41,581 nt of DNA from Rikenellaceae bacterium. Its GTDB lineage: Bacteria > Bacteroidota > Bacteroidia > Bacteroidales > Rikenellaceae. The notes beneath the pieces were generated by a model. The model searched no databases and was not told the origin of the DNA. It worked only from the letters and a program-made list of their open reading frames with translations. Each line of letters starts with the position of its first letter. Position 1 is the first letter of the stretch. The stretch spans positions 1 to 41,581 of the forward strand of contig SUZM01000015.1 in the NCBI GenBank assembly GCA_015059965.1, in the 5' to 3' direction. Positions 1-9,118 of the stretch are shown in pieces. Both the position numbers and the translations under genes were made by a program.

Positions 1-203
1 TTATCCCCAACTTCCAAATATTTCTTGAACTTTTTTTACCTTTTTTTTACCATTTTCCCCCACTATCCTATAAATCAATTAGTTATATATTAAAAATTTT
101 TAGGATCAGAAAGCCGCTAAGACCAGCTTAAGCCACAGACTCTGGCTGCACAGGGGAGATACCTATATATAATATAGCGGAACTGAGGGGCTGAGGGGGG
201 GGT

Positions 204-238
204 AACAAAACCGCCCGGGCTCATCTTGACCCGGGCGG
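204..238 (-). terminator. Rho-independent terminator after the C11 peptidase gene
   Basis: A perfect 9-bp GC-rich stem pairs 211-219 with 230-238 around a 10-nt loop. Read on the minus strand it is followed by TTTTGTTA and lies 30 nt past the stop codon of the minus-strand peptidase gene. The remainder of 1-203 shows no supported gene; it is AT-rich at the left end. Confidence 0.75.
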
Positions 239-268
239 CATAAGGCTGTCACTATTTTAAATCCCCGA

Positions 269-1735
269 CTAACGGGCTCCGACGGCCTGGGCCCAGGCGG
301 TTTGGAGGTAAGCGGCATGGGTTTCGGGGAACTCTTCGCGCTCGACATGGCACGTCAGACCGCAACTGCGCGGCAGGGCGATTGTCTGCTGGCCATAAGC
401 CGTTGAGATAAAGGTGGGGGTATGGCCGGTAAAGGGGAGCGCCTCAGAAAGAGCAGCACGGAACTCCTCGCGCAGAGCCTCATCATCGGTCATCTGCTCC
501 ACATGCTGCTCCAGATCGTAGTAGAGGTGGATCGGGAAACTCTCATAGCCCTGGATCTGCTCGACGTTGATCGTTCCGTCGTTTGCAGCTACCACCTTAC
601 GCATCGCCGCAGCCAAGCCGTCGAGTTTGGCCGCCTCGACAAGAGAGATGGTACCCGATCGACCCTCATAGAGCTCCATGAAGGCTTCACACGAACGTCT
701 GAGCCCGTGGTCGGGACGGAACAGGAGCGGAATGATGGTCTGATAGGGGAAGCCGTCACCGAGCACCTCGGCCGAAGAGGCAATCAGGTAGTCTGCACTA
801 TGGCGCAGGTCATAGAGTCCCTCCACGGAGGCCATAAAGCAGGCATCGAAGAGGATATAGTCGTAGTGGAAGGTTGAGATCGCCTCCACCAGATCGGGAA
901 TCTCCATGCAGTCGTAACCATCCTGACCGTAGAAGAGGGGCGAGGGGTTCAACGAGAGACGCTGCACCGAACCCCAATCATAGAACAGATAACTGTCGTA
1001 GATCTCGGAGGGGACCCAGCCACCACCATGCGACGAGAGGATCAGGCCATAGCTCTCGGCCGAGACCTCCTGCTTGATCAGTTCGAAGACCTCCTTGACA
1101 AAGGCAGGATCGACCGTCGAAAGATTGACATTATACTCTTTGATCAGGCGCTGCTTGGCCATGCCGTCATCCATGTAGAGCTGCGTAAGGCGCGTGTAGT
1201 TACCACGATCGTAGAAGATCACCACCTTCGAATCGGCAGGCAGGTCGTAGTAGGCCGTAACAATGCGCTGCAAGTTGGTATCCATGAAGGTCTCCAAACC
1301 ATTATCGCCCTGCATGAAGACAATCAAAGCGTGGCTCTCGGAAGAGGCCGAAGCCTCGGAAGTGGTCATCCGGAGCTCCTCTGAAGCGCTCTTCCCGTTA
1401 TGCGAAACCGCGGCCACGATCACATATTCGGTGGCGGGTTCCAACTCCGCAGCCGTAAGGGTAGAGGGGGCCGAGGCCGAGACCTCACTGCCACGATCCA
1501 GCACCTCGGCAGCCGAAGGGATGGGTTCACCACCCGGCACACAAAGCCAGGCCGCACGCGAAGCATTGCGCGGGGTAAGGGTAAAGGTAAGGGTGTAACC
1601 GTCGGCCGAAACGGCAGCAAGTTCCACCACTGGAGTTACAGGCGCAGGCTGCGGCTCGTCCTCATCCGAGGAGCAGGCAGTCACGAAGAGGCCGATAAAG
1701 AGAGCTGCGAGAGCCCAAAGTCTGAGTTTTTTCAT
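269..1735 (-). CDS. Clostripain-family (peptidase C11) lipoprotein
   Basis: Predicted cell-surface or periplasmic cysteine peptidase of family C11, 488 aa. The start at 1735 (MKKLRLW) is chosen over an upstream in-frame ATG because it gives a lipoprotein signal with lipobox FVTAC and acylated Cys21. Residues about 34-127 form an FN3-like beta domain ending in EPATEYVIVAAVS and TTSE. The peptidase domain follows: ALIVFMQGDNGL, then the His motif SSHGGGW (His about 236) and the Cys motif DACFMAS (Cys about 299), the expected catalytic pair of clostripain relatives. C11 enzymes usually cleave after Arg or Lys and often self-process; that specificity is family knowledge, not visible here. The gene is divergent from two lipoproteins with the same FN3-like domain and shares their regulatory region, which suggests a joint role at the cell surface. 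The natural substrate is unknown. Confidence 0.88.
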   Translation of the reverse strand: MKKLRLWALAALFIGLFVTACSSDEDEPQPAPVTPVVELAAVSADGYTLTFTLTPRNASRAAWLCVPGGEPIPSAAEVLDRGSEVSASAPSTLTAAELEPATEYVIVAAVSHNGKSASEELRMTTSEASASSESHALIVFMQGDNGLETFMDTNLQRIVTAYYDLPADSKVVIFYDRGNYTRLTQLYMDDGMAKQRLIKEYNVNLSTVDPAFVKEVFELIKQEVSAESYGLILSSHGGGWVPSEIYDSYLFYDWGSVQRLSLNPSPLFYGQDGYDCMEIPDLVEAISTFHYDYILFDACFMASVEGLYDLRHSADYLIASSAEVLGDGFPYQTIIPLLFRPDHGLRRSCEAFMELYEGRSGTISLVEAAKLDGLAAAMRKVVAANDGTINVEQIQGYESFPIHLYYDLEQHVEQMTDDEALREEFRAALSEALPFTGHTPTFISTAYGQQTIALPRSCGLTCHVEREEFPETHAAYLQTAWAQAVGAR

Positions 1736-1815
1736 CGTCTTAATATTATATAGGTATATTTTACGTTGTTTCCACAAATTCTCCTCCCCTCATAACGATT
1801 GGAGTTTCCTCTATA

Positions 1816-1846
1816 CAAAAATAAGAAGAAATTTCGATTTGCGCAA
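1816..1846 (-). promoter_or_regulatory. Bacteroidetes-type promoter for the C11 peptidase gene
   Basis: On the minus strand TATTTTTG (1816-1823) matches the -7 consensus TAnnTTTG exactly. TTGC (1843-1846) sits exactly 19 nt upstream in the -33 position. It would give a leader of roughly 75 nt before the ATG at 1735. Confidence 0.7.
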
Positions 1847-1866
1847 CATTTTTCACCTTGAAACAC

Positions 1867-1940
1867 AAACTTAACAATTTCTTAACATGAACCTAATTTT
1901 TCGAAAACAAGAGACCCAATGTTAAGAAATTGTTAAGTTT
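1867..1940. promoter_or_regulatory. Perfect 22-bp inverted repeat between divergent promoters (candidate operator)
   Basis: Bases 1867-1888 are the exact reverse complement of 1919-1940, with a 30-bp AT-rich spacer. Each arm holds two TTAAC (or GTTAA) half-sites 11 bp apart: 1871-1875 and 1882-1886 on the left, 1921-1925 and 1932-1936 on the right. That spacing puts the half-sites on one face of the helix, as expected for a dimeric regulator. The repeat sits between the promoters at 1816-1846 and 1952-1981. There is no T-run and it is upstream of both predicted start sites, so a terminator is unlikely. The binding protein is not identified. Confidence 0.7.
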
Positions 1941-1951
1941 TCCAGAATCTG

Positions 1952-1981
1952 TTGCACAGACCAAAAATATTTACTACCTTG
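1952..1981 (+). promoter_or_regulatory. Bacteroidetes-type promoter for the two-lipoprotein operon
   Basis: TTGC (1952-1955) and TACCTTG (1975-1981) are separated by 19 nt, a near match to TTTG-N19-TAnnTTTG. It starts 11 nt after the right arm of the inverted repeat and 105 nt before the ATG at 2057. Confidence 0.6.
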
Positions 1982-2056
1982 CGTTAGGAAATCGAAACAA
2001 ATAGGGTTTCCACAGCACAAAAAACAGAATACACAAACAAAAAAAACTAAAAAACA

Positions 2057-3568
2057 ATGAGAAAAAAGAGTCTCTTCCTCGTGAGTTTTGTCCTGACCGC
2101 CTTCGCTCTGCTAAGCGGATGCTCGGAGAACGATGAACCACAAGTTACCCCCACACCTCCCCCCGCTGTCGAGGAGCCGGAAGTAAGCCTTACGGCCGGC
2201 GAGGCTATGCTTGATGCGGTGAGCTTTACCCTCACCTCGCAGCACGCCGAAGAGGTGAAATGGCTCTGCTATGACGAAGGCCAAACAGCCCCCGATGCCT
2301 CCACTATTCTGAGCAGCGGCACCGCAGTTGAGCCCAACCAGACACTCACCGTGGAGGTAAAGGAGCTCTCCCCCGCTACGACCTATGTTATTGTAGCCAT
2401 AGCCACGGCCGGTGAGAAGCAGACCCTCTCGAACCGCGTGGAGATGACCACCCTCGAGCCCGATCCGCAGCCCGAACCTACGGTAGCCCTGGAGTCGGTG
2501 GCTGTGGGTGAGACCACCGTAAGCTTCCGACTCACCTCCTCGAATGCCGAAGAGGTGAAGTGGATCTACATCGAGAAGGGGTCGCGCGACCTGAAGCCCG
2601 AGCAGGTGTTGCAGTACGGCACCGAGGCCGAGGCCAATACCAGCGTAGAGATTACGGCAGAGGGCCTGGTCGATGATACGGAGTATGAGTTCCACGCCGT
2701 GGCCAAGAGTGGCGAGGTGACGGTAATGGCCGATCCGCTGATCCTCAAGACCGAGAAGTACATCCCCCCCATTCAGACCTACACGTTGCAGATTGATGCC
2801 GCTTCGGCCTCGATAATCAAGTCAAAGAGCTACACGAATTTCTACCTTACGCTTACGGATACGGCACAAGAGTATACACTGGTTGTTGATCTCTATGCCG
2901 ACCCCGACAGCTATTACTTCCCCTCAGGCGACTATACGTTTGGTTCCATGACGGCAGGCTGTCTGTTGCAAAATTACACCTCGTTCCGCGAGGGCGAGGA
3001 GGGCACTCCGCGTTACTTTACCGAAGGTATGATCTCGGTAGAGGCACTGCCTGACGAGGAGGCGCTGACGGTGGAGTATGCCATCGAGGGTAATTTCGTC
3101 TTCGAGAACGGCGATCTGCTCAATGTCATTTACGAAGGCCAGATCGAAGGAATCGAGCTGCCCGATACCGGTGGTGCACCCGAAGGATACACCGTCTTTG
3201 TGGCCGACCCCGACACCTCGGCTCCCAAGCGAGTTCAGCTCAACGATGAGGTTTCCGGACAGTACACGCTGAAGTTTACCGACAAGAATTGGGGTGAGCT
3301 GACCCTGGACTTCAAACTTGATCCCACCACCTGCAACAATGGTAAGGACCCGCTGCCCGCCGGCACCTACTCGATTGCCGCCGGTACGATGACCAGCTAC
3401 TCGAACGTTTTGCTCTACAGCCCCTATGTAAGCGCCTATTTCTCGACCTGCGAGGCCGAGGTAAGCCGAGAGGGCGAGGTCTACACGATCGTTGTGGCCG
3501 GATCGGATAAGAGTACCAAGATCTGGATGAACTTCACGGGTGAGATTAAGGACATGGCCCGCGAGTAG
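2057..3568 (+). CDS. Surface lipoprotein with two FN3-like domains
   Basis: A 503-aa protein of unknown function. The signal peptide ends in lipobox LLSGC with Cys22, so it is probably anchored in the outer membrane. An acidic/proline linker is followed by two tandem FN3-like domains, residues about 42-133 and 141-232. Both contain the pattern AEEVKW, an acidic stretch, and a TTYV or DTEYEF strand. The rest, about 235-503, is rich in beta-strand and aromatic residues (two related halves with YTLQID/YTLKFTD and a TYxxGxMTxY pattern), and I do not recognise it as a named family. It has no catalytic motif I can see. It heads a probable two-gene operon with the lipoprotein 102 nt downstream and is divergent from the C11 peptidase. 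Binding to glycan or protein ligands is a guess from the architecture. Confidence 0.8.
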   Translation: MRKKSLFLVSFVLTAFALLSGCSENDEPQVTPTPPPAVEEPEVSLTAGEAMLDAVSFTLTSQHAEEVKWLCYDEGQTAPDASTILSSGTAVEPNQTLTVEVKELSPATTYVIVAIATAGEKQTLSNRVEMTTLEPDPQPEPTVALESVAVGETTVSFRLTSSNAEEVKWIYIEKGSRDLKPEQVLQYGTEAEANTSVEITAEGLVDDTEYEFHAVAKSGEVTVMADPLILKTEKYIPPIQTYTLQIDAASASIIKSKSYTNFYLTLTDTAQEYTLVVDLYADPDSYYFPSGDYTFGSMTAGCLLQNYTSFREGEEGTPRYFTEGMISVEALPDEEALTVEYAIEGNFVFENGDLLNVIYEGQIEGIELPDTGGAPEGYTVFVADPDTSAPKRVQLNDEVSGQYTLKFTDKNWGELTLDFKLDPTTCNNGKDPLPAGTYSIAAGTMTSYSNVLLYSPYVSAYFSTCEAEVSREGEVYTIVVAGSDKSTKIWMNFTGEIKDMARE

Positions 3569-3670
3569 TGCAGAACAGCCACCATCAGAACCCGAGACAG
3601 GAGATAAGACACAACAAGATTTGAGAGAAAATCAACCAAAATAGAAACCTTAAAAAAGAAAACTTCAACA

Positions 3671-5608
3671 ATGAAACGCAATCTGATCTACAGAGTTACC
3701 AATGCAGCAGCAGCCCTGCTGTTAACCCTTGGCTTCGCTTCGTGCTCCGAGAACGAAGAGCCCGTTACCCCTGCCCCTGAAAAGAAGACCCCTTCGGTGG
3801 AGCTTGCTCAGGTGAGCGTATCGACCCATGCGGCTACCGTGCGTGTGGATACGAAACATGCCGAAGCCTGCTATGTGGACTATGTGGTAAAGGGCGAGAC
3901 CGAGCCTACGGCCGCCGAGCTGATCGCCTCGGGATCCGAATTTGCCTCCGTGGGAGGTACCTACACCCTTGAGGAGCTTACTCCCGAGACAACCTACGTT
4001 GTGGTGGCTGCCGTAACGAATGGCAAGGAGAGCGCACTTGATCGCCTGGAGATCACCACAACGGCCGAGGAGGTCGAGGGTGCCATCGAGCTGAATCTGC
4101 TTATCGATGCCCTCTACAGCACCAACAATGCAGCCGGCAGCGGCAACTACGAGATCGTGCTGGGCAACACCACCGAGCTGGGTTGGGATGGCGACATACA
4201 GCTGGTGCTCGACCTCTACAACGAGCCCGATGCCGATCCGATCAACGCCGTACTCCCCAACGGTATCTACGAGCCCTCGGGCGAGAGCACTCCCTTCACC
4301 TACAACCCCTCCTACACCTATGCCAGCATTGTCGCTGACGGCGAGCTGTTGCAGTCGCCCATCATGGGTACGGTAACGGTAGACCGCAAGGGCGCCGAGT
4401 ATACGATCCTGGTAGAGGGTGTCCTCCTCACGACGCAGAACGAGATTAAGCTCATTTACCGCGGCCCGATCCAGTTCGTACAGAGTGAGACGGCCGAGTG
4501 GGAGCGTTTCGATACGCCGCAGGAGATCACCTTCGAGGAGTCGCAGGGCCGCTACTGGGGCAACTGGTTCTACCCCTTCTCCGACGACCTGGGCATCGAG
4601 TTCTTCCAGGGTGAGTTCAACGAGAACAACACCCTTGTAAAGGGCTACTACCTGCACCTGACGAGCCTCTACATGCCTAAGCTCGCCGACTACAACACAC
4701 AGGACATCGAGGTGGCCAACGGCGTTTACACGATTGTTCCCGACCGTCCCGACTACATCAAGAGCTACGCCCTGCCCTTCACCTTTGACCGCGGTCAGGT
4801 TTCGACCCTCTACGAGCAGATGGTCTTCCAGGGCACCTATGTAACCTATGTGGATAAGGAGCAGAACATCAGCCGCGTGGGTATCGTGGTCGATGGTACG
4901 ATCACCGTCAGCGGAGAGGGTGCCGACAAACTCATGGAGTTCGAGTTCATAACCGAGGAGGGCATCTCGATCAAGGGTAGCTACCGAGGTACGCCGAACT
5001 TGGGCAACTACAACGACAACGACCAGAACTACAACTGGAGCTCGCGTCCCTGGACCTCCCTTACGGCTGACCACACCTACAACTGGAAACCCGAGACCAC
5101 CGCTACGGCCTTCCTCTTGGGCGACTATATCAAGGAGGGTCTCGACAACTGGATGGTGATGATCATGGCCGAGAACAACGAGTTCCCCGGCGGCTACGGC
5201 GACTTCTTCACCACCGAGATTCTGGTTCCCTCGACCAACGGATTCGTGATCCCCACCGGAACCTTCAATATCAGCCTCGACCTCCAGGAGCAGACCATGC
5301 TCGCCGGTTATATGGACTTCGCCGGTACGGTATCGTTCACCTACTATGGCGACCTGACCCCCGATGCCGAAGGCTACTCCTCGCAGATGGCTGCCATCGA
5401 GGAGGGTACGGTAACCATTAGCCAGGAGGGCGACGAGTATAAGTTCGTCTTCAATATGGTGGATGGTCTGGGCAACAAGATCACCGGTGAGTGGCAGGGT
5501 GCCATTGCCGCCCAGGATCTGCGCGATGCAATGGAAGAAGGTGGCGACGAGGACCACGATCACGACCACACGCACGCCTTGAATCAGAAGCTGCGCGTTC
5601 GTCGCTAA
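3671..5608 (+). CDS. Large FN3-like lipoprotein with a histidine-rich C-terminus
   Basis: A 645-aa protein of unknown function with a lipoprotein signal peptide (lipobox GFASC, Cys25). One FN3-like domain covers residues about 40-131 (PSVELAQVSVS to LEITTTAEE) and closely resembles those of the neighbouring lipoprotein and the C11 peptidase. The long remainder is beta-rich with repeated 'YTIxxxG' and 'EFxxxxG' patterns that resemble the C-terminal half of the upstream protein, so the two are probably paralogues of different length. The end holds an acidic/histidine cluster (DEDHDHDHTH) that could bind a divalent metal. Spacing and strand suggest co-transcription with the gene at 2057, and a hairpin terminator follows at 5636. 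Confidence 0.8.
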   Translation: MKRNLIYRVTNAAAALLLTLGFASCSENEEPVTPAPEKKTPSVELAQVSVSTHAATVRVDTKHAEACYVDYVVKGETEPTAAELIASGSEFASVGGTYTLEELTPETTYVVVAAVTNGKESALDRLEITTTAEEVEGAIELNLLIDALYSTNNAAGSGNYEIVLGNTTELGWDGDIQLVLDLYNEPDADPINAVLPNGIYEPSGESTPFTYNPSYTYASIVADGELLQSPIMGTVTVDRKGAEYTILVEGVLLTTQNEIKLIYRGPIQFVQSETAEWERFDTPQEITFEESQGRYWGNWFYPFSDDLGIEFFQGEFNENNTLVKGYYLHLTSLYMPKLADYNTQDIEVANGVYTIVPDRPDYIKSYALPFTFDRGQVSTLYEQMVFQGTYVTYVDKEQNISRVGIVVDGTITVSGEGADKLMEFEFITEEGISIKGSYRGTPNLGNYNDNDQNYNWSSRPWTSLTADHTYNWKPETTATAFLLGDYIKEGLDNWMVMIMAENNEFPGGYGDFFTTEILVPSTNGFVIPTGTFNISLDLQEQTMLAGYMDFAGTVSFTYYGDLTPDAEGYSSQMAAIEEGTVTISQEGDEYKFVFNMVDGLGNKITGEWQGAIAAQDLRDAMEEGGDEDHDHDHTHALNQKLRVRR

Positions 5609-5635
5609 TCAGCTCCCGCAGAGGTTAAGTAAGAA

Positions 5636-5679
5636 TTGAGGCTGTCCGACAAGCATGTTGAGACAGCCTCAACTCTTTT
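5636..5679 (+). terminator. Terminator hairpin after the lipoprotein operon
   Basis: An 11-bp perfect stem pairs 5636-5646 with 5662-5672, followed by CTCTTTTG. Its loop-side sequence TGTCCGACAAG resembles the hairpins at 8981 and 14515, so the terminator may have been made from the same repeat family. Confidence 0.7.
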
Positions 5680-5951
5680 GTTCGCCGATAACAACCGGTA
5701 CGATAAGTCTCCTCTTCGCATTTCAGGAGCAGAGCACCCCGACTTTGGAGTAGAACGGCTCCTCAAAAGACAGGAGTTGCAACACCCCCAAAAAGCTCCG
5801 GTTGCTTGAGCGAAAAAAGCTATTTAAAGACCACCCAAAACAAAAAATGAGCAGGAAATCTGTTTCTGGATGTTTTTCAGCCACTTACGCGCAAAAGAGG
5901 ATCAGATCCGCCACTTTTTTTGCTAAAATATGACAGAAAAAGCAAAAAATA
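5680..5951. other. Intergenic stretch with no recognised feature
   Basis: About 270 bp between the terminator and the tRNA-Pro promoter. I see short overlapping open frames only, none with a convincing start or composition, and no clear repeat. Confidence 0.5.
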
Positions 5952-5983
5952 TTTGGCAGTTTAAGAAAAACCCTTTATATTTG
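5952..5983 (+). promoter_or_regulatory. Promoter of tRNA-Pro
   Basis: TTTG (5952-5955), a 20-nt spacer and TATATTTG (5976-5983, exact TAnnTTTG) lie 16 nt before the mature tRNA. Confidence 0.8.
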
Positions 5984-5998
5984 CACTCCGAAAACAGA

Positions 5999-6073
5999 CG
6001 GGATGTAGCTCAGCCCGGTTAGAGTACACGTCTGGGGGGCGTGTTGTCGCTGGTTCGAATCCAGTCATCCCGA
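5999..6073 (+). tRNA. tRNA-Pro (anticodon GGG)
   Basis: A full cloverleaf can be drawn. The acceptor stem CGGGATG pairs with CATCCCG. The anticodon stem CACGT/GCGTG closes the 7-nt loop CTGGGGG, giving anticodon GGG. The T arm contains GGTTCGAATCC. The discriminator is A and the 3' CCA is not encoded. It has its own promoter and terminator. Confidence 0.93.
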
Positions 6074-6085
6074 CTCTTGAGCAGG

Positions 6086-6119
6086 TAGCAGAACTTTACA
6101 GTTCTGCTATTTTTTTTTG
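6086..6119 (+). terminator. Terminator of tRNA-Pro
   Basis: A 9-bp stem (6086-6094 with 6101-6109) has a 6-nt loop TTTACA and runs into a run of about ten T. This is a strong intrinsic terminator. Confidence 0.9.
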
Positions 6120-6264
6120 CTCCCTTTCACCTGTGTGCAAGCCCACCGTGAAGGACGTTCAAAAAAGTAACCGACGTTGAGCCGAAGGCGAACCTGCGAA
6201 AGAGTCGTTGCAGCTCCGCCCGGGGGCTGAGGGTTGCGCACCGAGAAATTTGTAGAGACCCCCT

Positions 6265-6282
6265 CATCCGACTCTTGAGCAG
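6265..6282 (+). repeat. Partial duplicate of the tRNA-Pro 3' end
   Basis: Positions 6265-6282 match 6066-6084, the last bases of tRNA-Pro plus 11 nt downstream, with a single base missing. Such 3'-end duplications can mark an integration scar. The 6120-6344 interval holds no gene I can support. Confidence 0.5.
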
Positions 6283-6344
6283 AGGTCGACGCGGGGCTGC
6301 AATTGAGTTTTTTCAGAAAATTTGGTGATTTTTTTCCATTTTTC

Positions 6345-6375
6345 TTGGATAGATCAAAAATTTGCCCTACATTTG
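6345..6375 (+). promoter_or_regulatory. Promoter of tRNA-His
   Basis: TTGG (6345-6348), 19 nt, then TACATTTG (6368-6375, exact TAnnTTTG), 29 nt before the tRNA. Confidence 0.7.
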
Positions 6376-6403
6376 CACCTCGGTTGGCGATAGTTAACCA
6401 AAT

Positions 6404-6478
6404 GGTGGATGTAGCTCAGTCGGTTAGAGTGACGGATTGTGGTTCCGAAGGTCGTGGGTTCGAATCCCATCTTCCACC
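6404..6478 (+). tRNA. tRNA-His (anticodon GTG)
   Basis: The anticodon loop TTGTGGT gives GTG. The extra G at -1 (6404) faces discriminator C73 (6478), the identity element of bacterial tRNA-His. The D arm, the T arm (GTGGG/CCCAT) and most of the acceptor stem pair well; 6:67 reads as U-U and 27:43 as A-A, both mismatches at stem ends. CCA is not encoded. Confidence 0.93.
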
Positions 6479-6490
6479 CCCAAGATTGAA

Positions 6491-6523
6491 AAAGCCGCAA
6501 AACATTGTTTTGTGGCTTTTTTG
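6491..6523 (+). terminator. Terminator of tRNA-His
   Basis: A 12-bp stem with one G-U pair (6491-6502 with 6508-6519) is followed by TTTTTG. Confidence 0.85.
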
Positions 6524-6573
6524 TTCTCGGAGCAAGAGCCAGCAAGGCGAGAGGGGGGTGCCGATTGCCAAAT

Positions 6574-6612
6574 TGTCAGTCGCAAGGCCCCCATCTGTCA
6601 AAAATACTGACA
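6574..6612. promoter_or_regulatory. Short inverted repeat upstream of groES
   Basis: TGTCAGT (6574-6580) and ACTGACA (6606-6612) form a 7-bp inverted repeat with a 25-nt spacer, 118 nt before groES. I see no CIRCE element (TTAGCACTC-N9-GAGTGCTAA) and no clear -7 box. The role is unknown and the match may be chance. Confidence 0.25.
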
Positions 6613-6729
6613 TCAACAGCCGACTCCGAGGTTTGGCACACCTCTTGATCATCAAAGATACGGCAGGCCCGAAGGGTACGCCGTGCAAAAAGAGAGTAAA
6701 ACAACTAAAACAATAAAACAGAGAAGACT

Positions 6730-6999
6730 ATGAACGTAAAACCGTTAGCAGACCGGGTGTTGATCTTGCCCAACCCCGCAGAGGAGAAGACCGCAGGAGG
6801 ATTGTTTATTCCCGACACCGCCAAGGAGAAGCCCCTGGCAGGTAAGGTGGTGGCTGTCGGCCCCGGCACCAAGGAGGTAGAGATGGAGGTAAAGGTCGGG
6901 GACCAGGTCCTCTACGGCAAGTATGCCGGCACGGAGCTCCAGATCGAGGGCGAGAGCTATCTGATCATGAAACAGAACGACATTCTGGCTATTATCTAA
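6730..6999 (+). CDS. groES: Co-chaperonin GroES (Hsp10)
   Basis: The 89-aa protein has the family's usual short length. It starts [12 protein letters not shown] and contains the mobile-loop region [18 protein letters not shown] and the strand YGKYAGTEL, and ends NDILAII. It forms the seven-membered lid that closes the GroEL cavity in the cytoplasm and drives ATP-dependent folding. The ATG is the natural start, and groEL follows after 15 nt, the standard two-gene operon. Upstream there is a 206-nt interval after the tRNA-His terminator, so a promoter must lie there, although I could not define it. Confidence 0.98.
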   Translation: MNVKPLADRVLILPNPAEEKTAGGLFIPDTAKEKPLAGKVVAVGPGTKEVEMEVKVGDQVLYGKYAGTELQIEGESYLIMKQNDILAII

Positions 7000-8646
<1,647 letters not shown>

Positions 8647-8682
8647 TTTCGATTTTATAGGGCATATTTTGCACCTCAATCA

Positions 8683-8730
8683 TTCCCCCGAAAGGGACGT
8701 ACAATCGTACTACCCTTCCGGGGGAATTTC
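8683..8730 (+). terminator. Terminator after groEL
   Basis: A long imperfect hairpin: 8683-8690 pairs with 8719-8726, 8692-8696 pairs with 8713-8717 after one mismatch, and GTAC/GTAC pairs inside. It is followed by TTTC, a weak T-run. It lies 37 nt after the groEL stop. Confidence 0.65.
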
Positions 8731-8739
8731 ATGTCGGCA

Positions 8740-8951
8740 CAAAATCTGCTCCTCTAAAATCAAAATTAACCCCTCTGGGAGGTCAAATCTACTCCTCAAA
8801 ATCAAAATGAACCGCCCAGGGAGGTCAAATCTACTCCTCGAAATCAAAATCAACCGCCCAGGGAGGTCAAATCTGCTCCTCCAAAATCAAAATAACTACC
8901 CAGGGAAGTCGGATCTGCCCCTTTAAATCAAAATCAACCGCTCTGAGAGGT
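8740..8951. repeat. Five tandem copies of a 42-bp repeat
   Basis: Units run 8740-8783 (44 bp), 8784-8825, 8826-8867, 8868-8909 and 8910-8951. Each starts near CAAATCT, contains CTCCTC and AAATCAAAAT, then AACCGCCCAGGGAGGT or a variant. Copies 2 and 3 differ at only a few positions and the outer copies are more degenerate. There are no unique spacers, so it is not a CRISPR. An 85-codon frame runs through it only because 42 is divisible by three. Confidence 0.9.
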
Positions 8952-8977
8952 TGTAGCCTACGGCCGCAAAAAAAGAG

Positions 8978-9016
8978 AAAGGGGGTGTCTAACAAGTTTT
9001 TAGACACCCCCTTTTT
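8978..9016. terminator. Bidirectional terminator between groEL and the minus-strand lipoprotein
   Basis: A perfect 15-bp stem (8978-8992 with 9000-9014) has a 7-nt loop. The plus strand ends in CCCCCTTTTT and the minus strand in CCCCCTTTCTCTTTT, so it can stop transcription from both converging genes. Confidence 0.85.
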
Positions 9017-9085
9017 GCTTGAAGTTGTAGAACAAGAGCGACAGTAACCAAAAGGAATTTAGCGCTGAAATCACCTTGTCAGACA
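8981..9085. repeat. Small dispersed element, copy A
   Basis: The element runs from TGTCTAACAAG (8986-8996) to CTTGTCAGACA (9075-9085), inverted with one mismatch. It includes the terminator hairpin and the block GAAGTTGTAGAACAAG. A second copy at 14515-14600 has the same order of parts. A non-coding, palindromic, possibly mobile unit is the likeliest reading. Confidence 0.55.
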
Positions 9086-9118
9086 GCTTCGTTTTGCACG
9101 ATCCGACGATTGCGGGAA

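Noticed and set aside
3722..5575. A 617-codon frame opposite the 645-aa lipoprotein
   Set aside because: The sense protein has a signal peptide and a clear FN3-like domain; the antisense frame has none and no start signal.
6303..6716. A 137-codon frame through tRNA-His
   Set aside because: It runs over a clear tRNA with promoter and terminator.
8669..8926. An 85-codon protein with GRSNLLL repeats over the 42-bp array
   Set aside because: The repeat period is a multiple of three, so a frame stays open by itself; it begins inside the region of a terminator hairpin.
8740..8951. Possible CRISPR array
   Set aside because: Whole units repeat with no unique spacers, and no cas genes are in the window.
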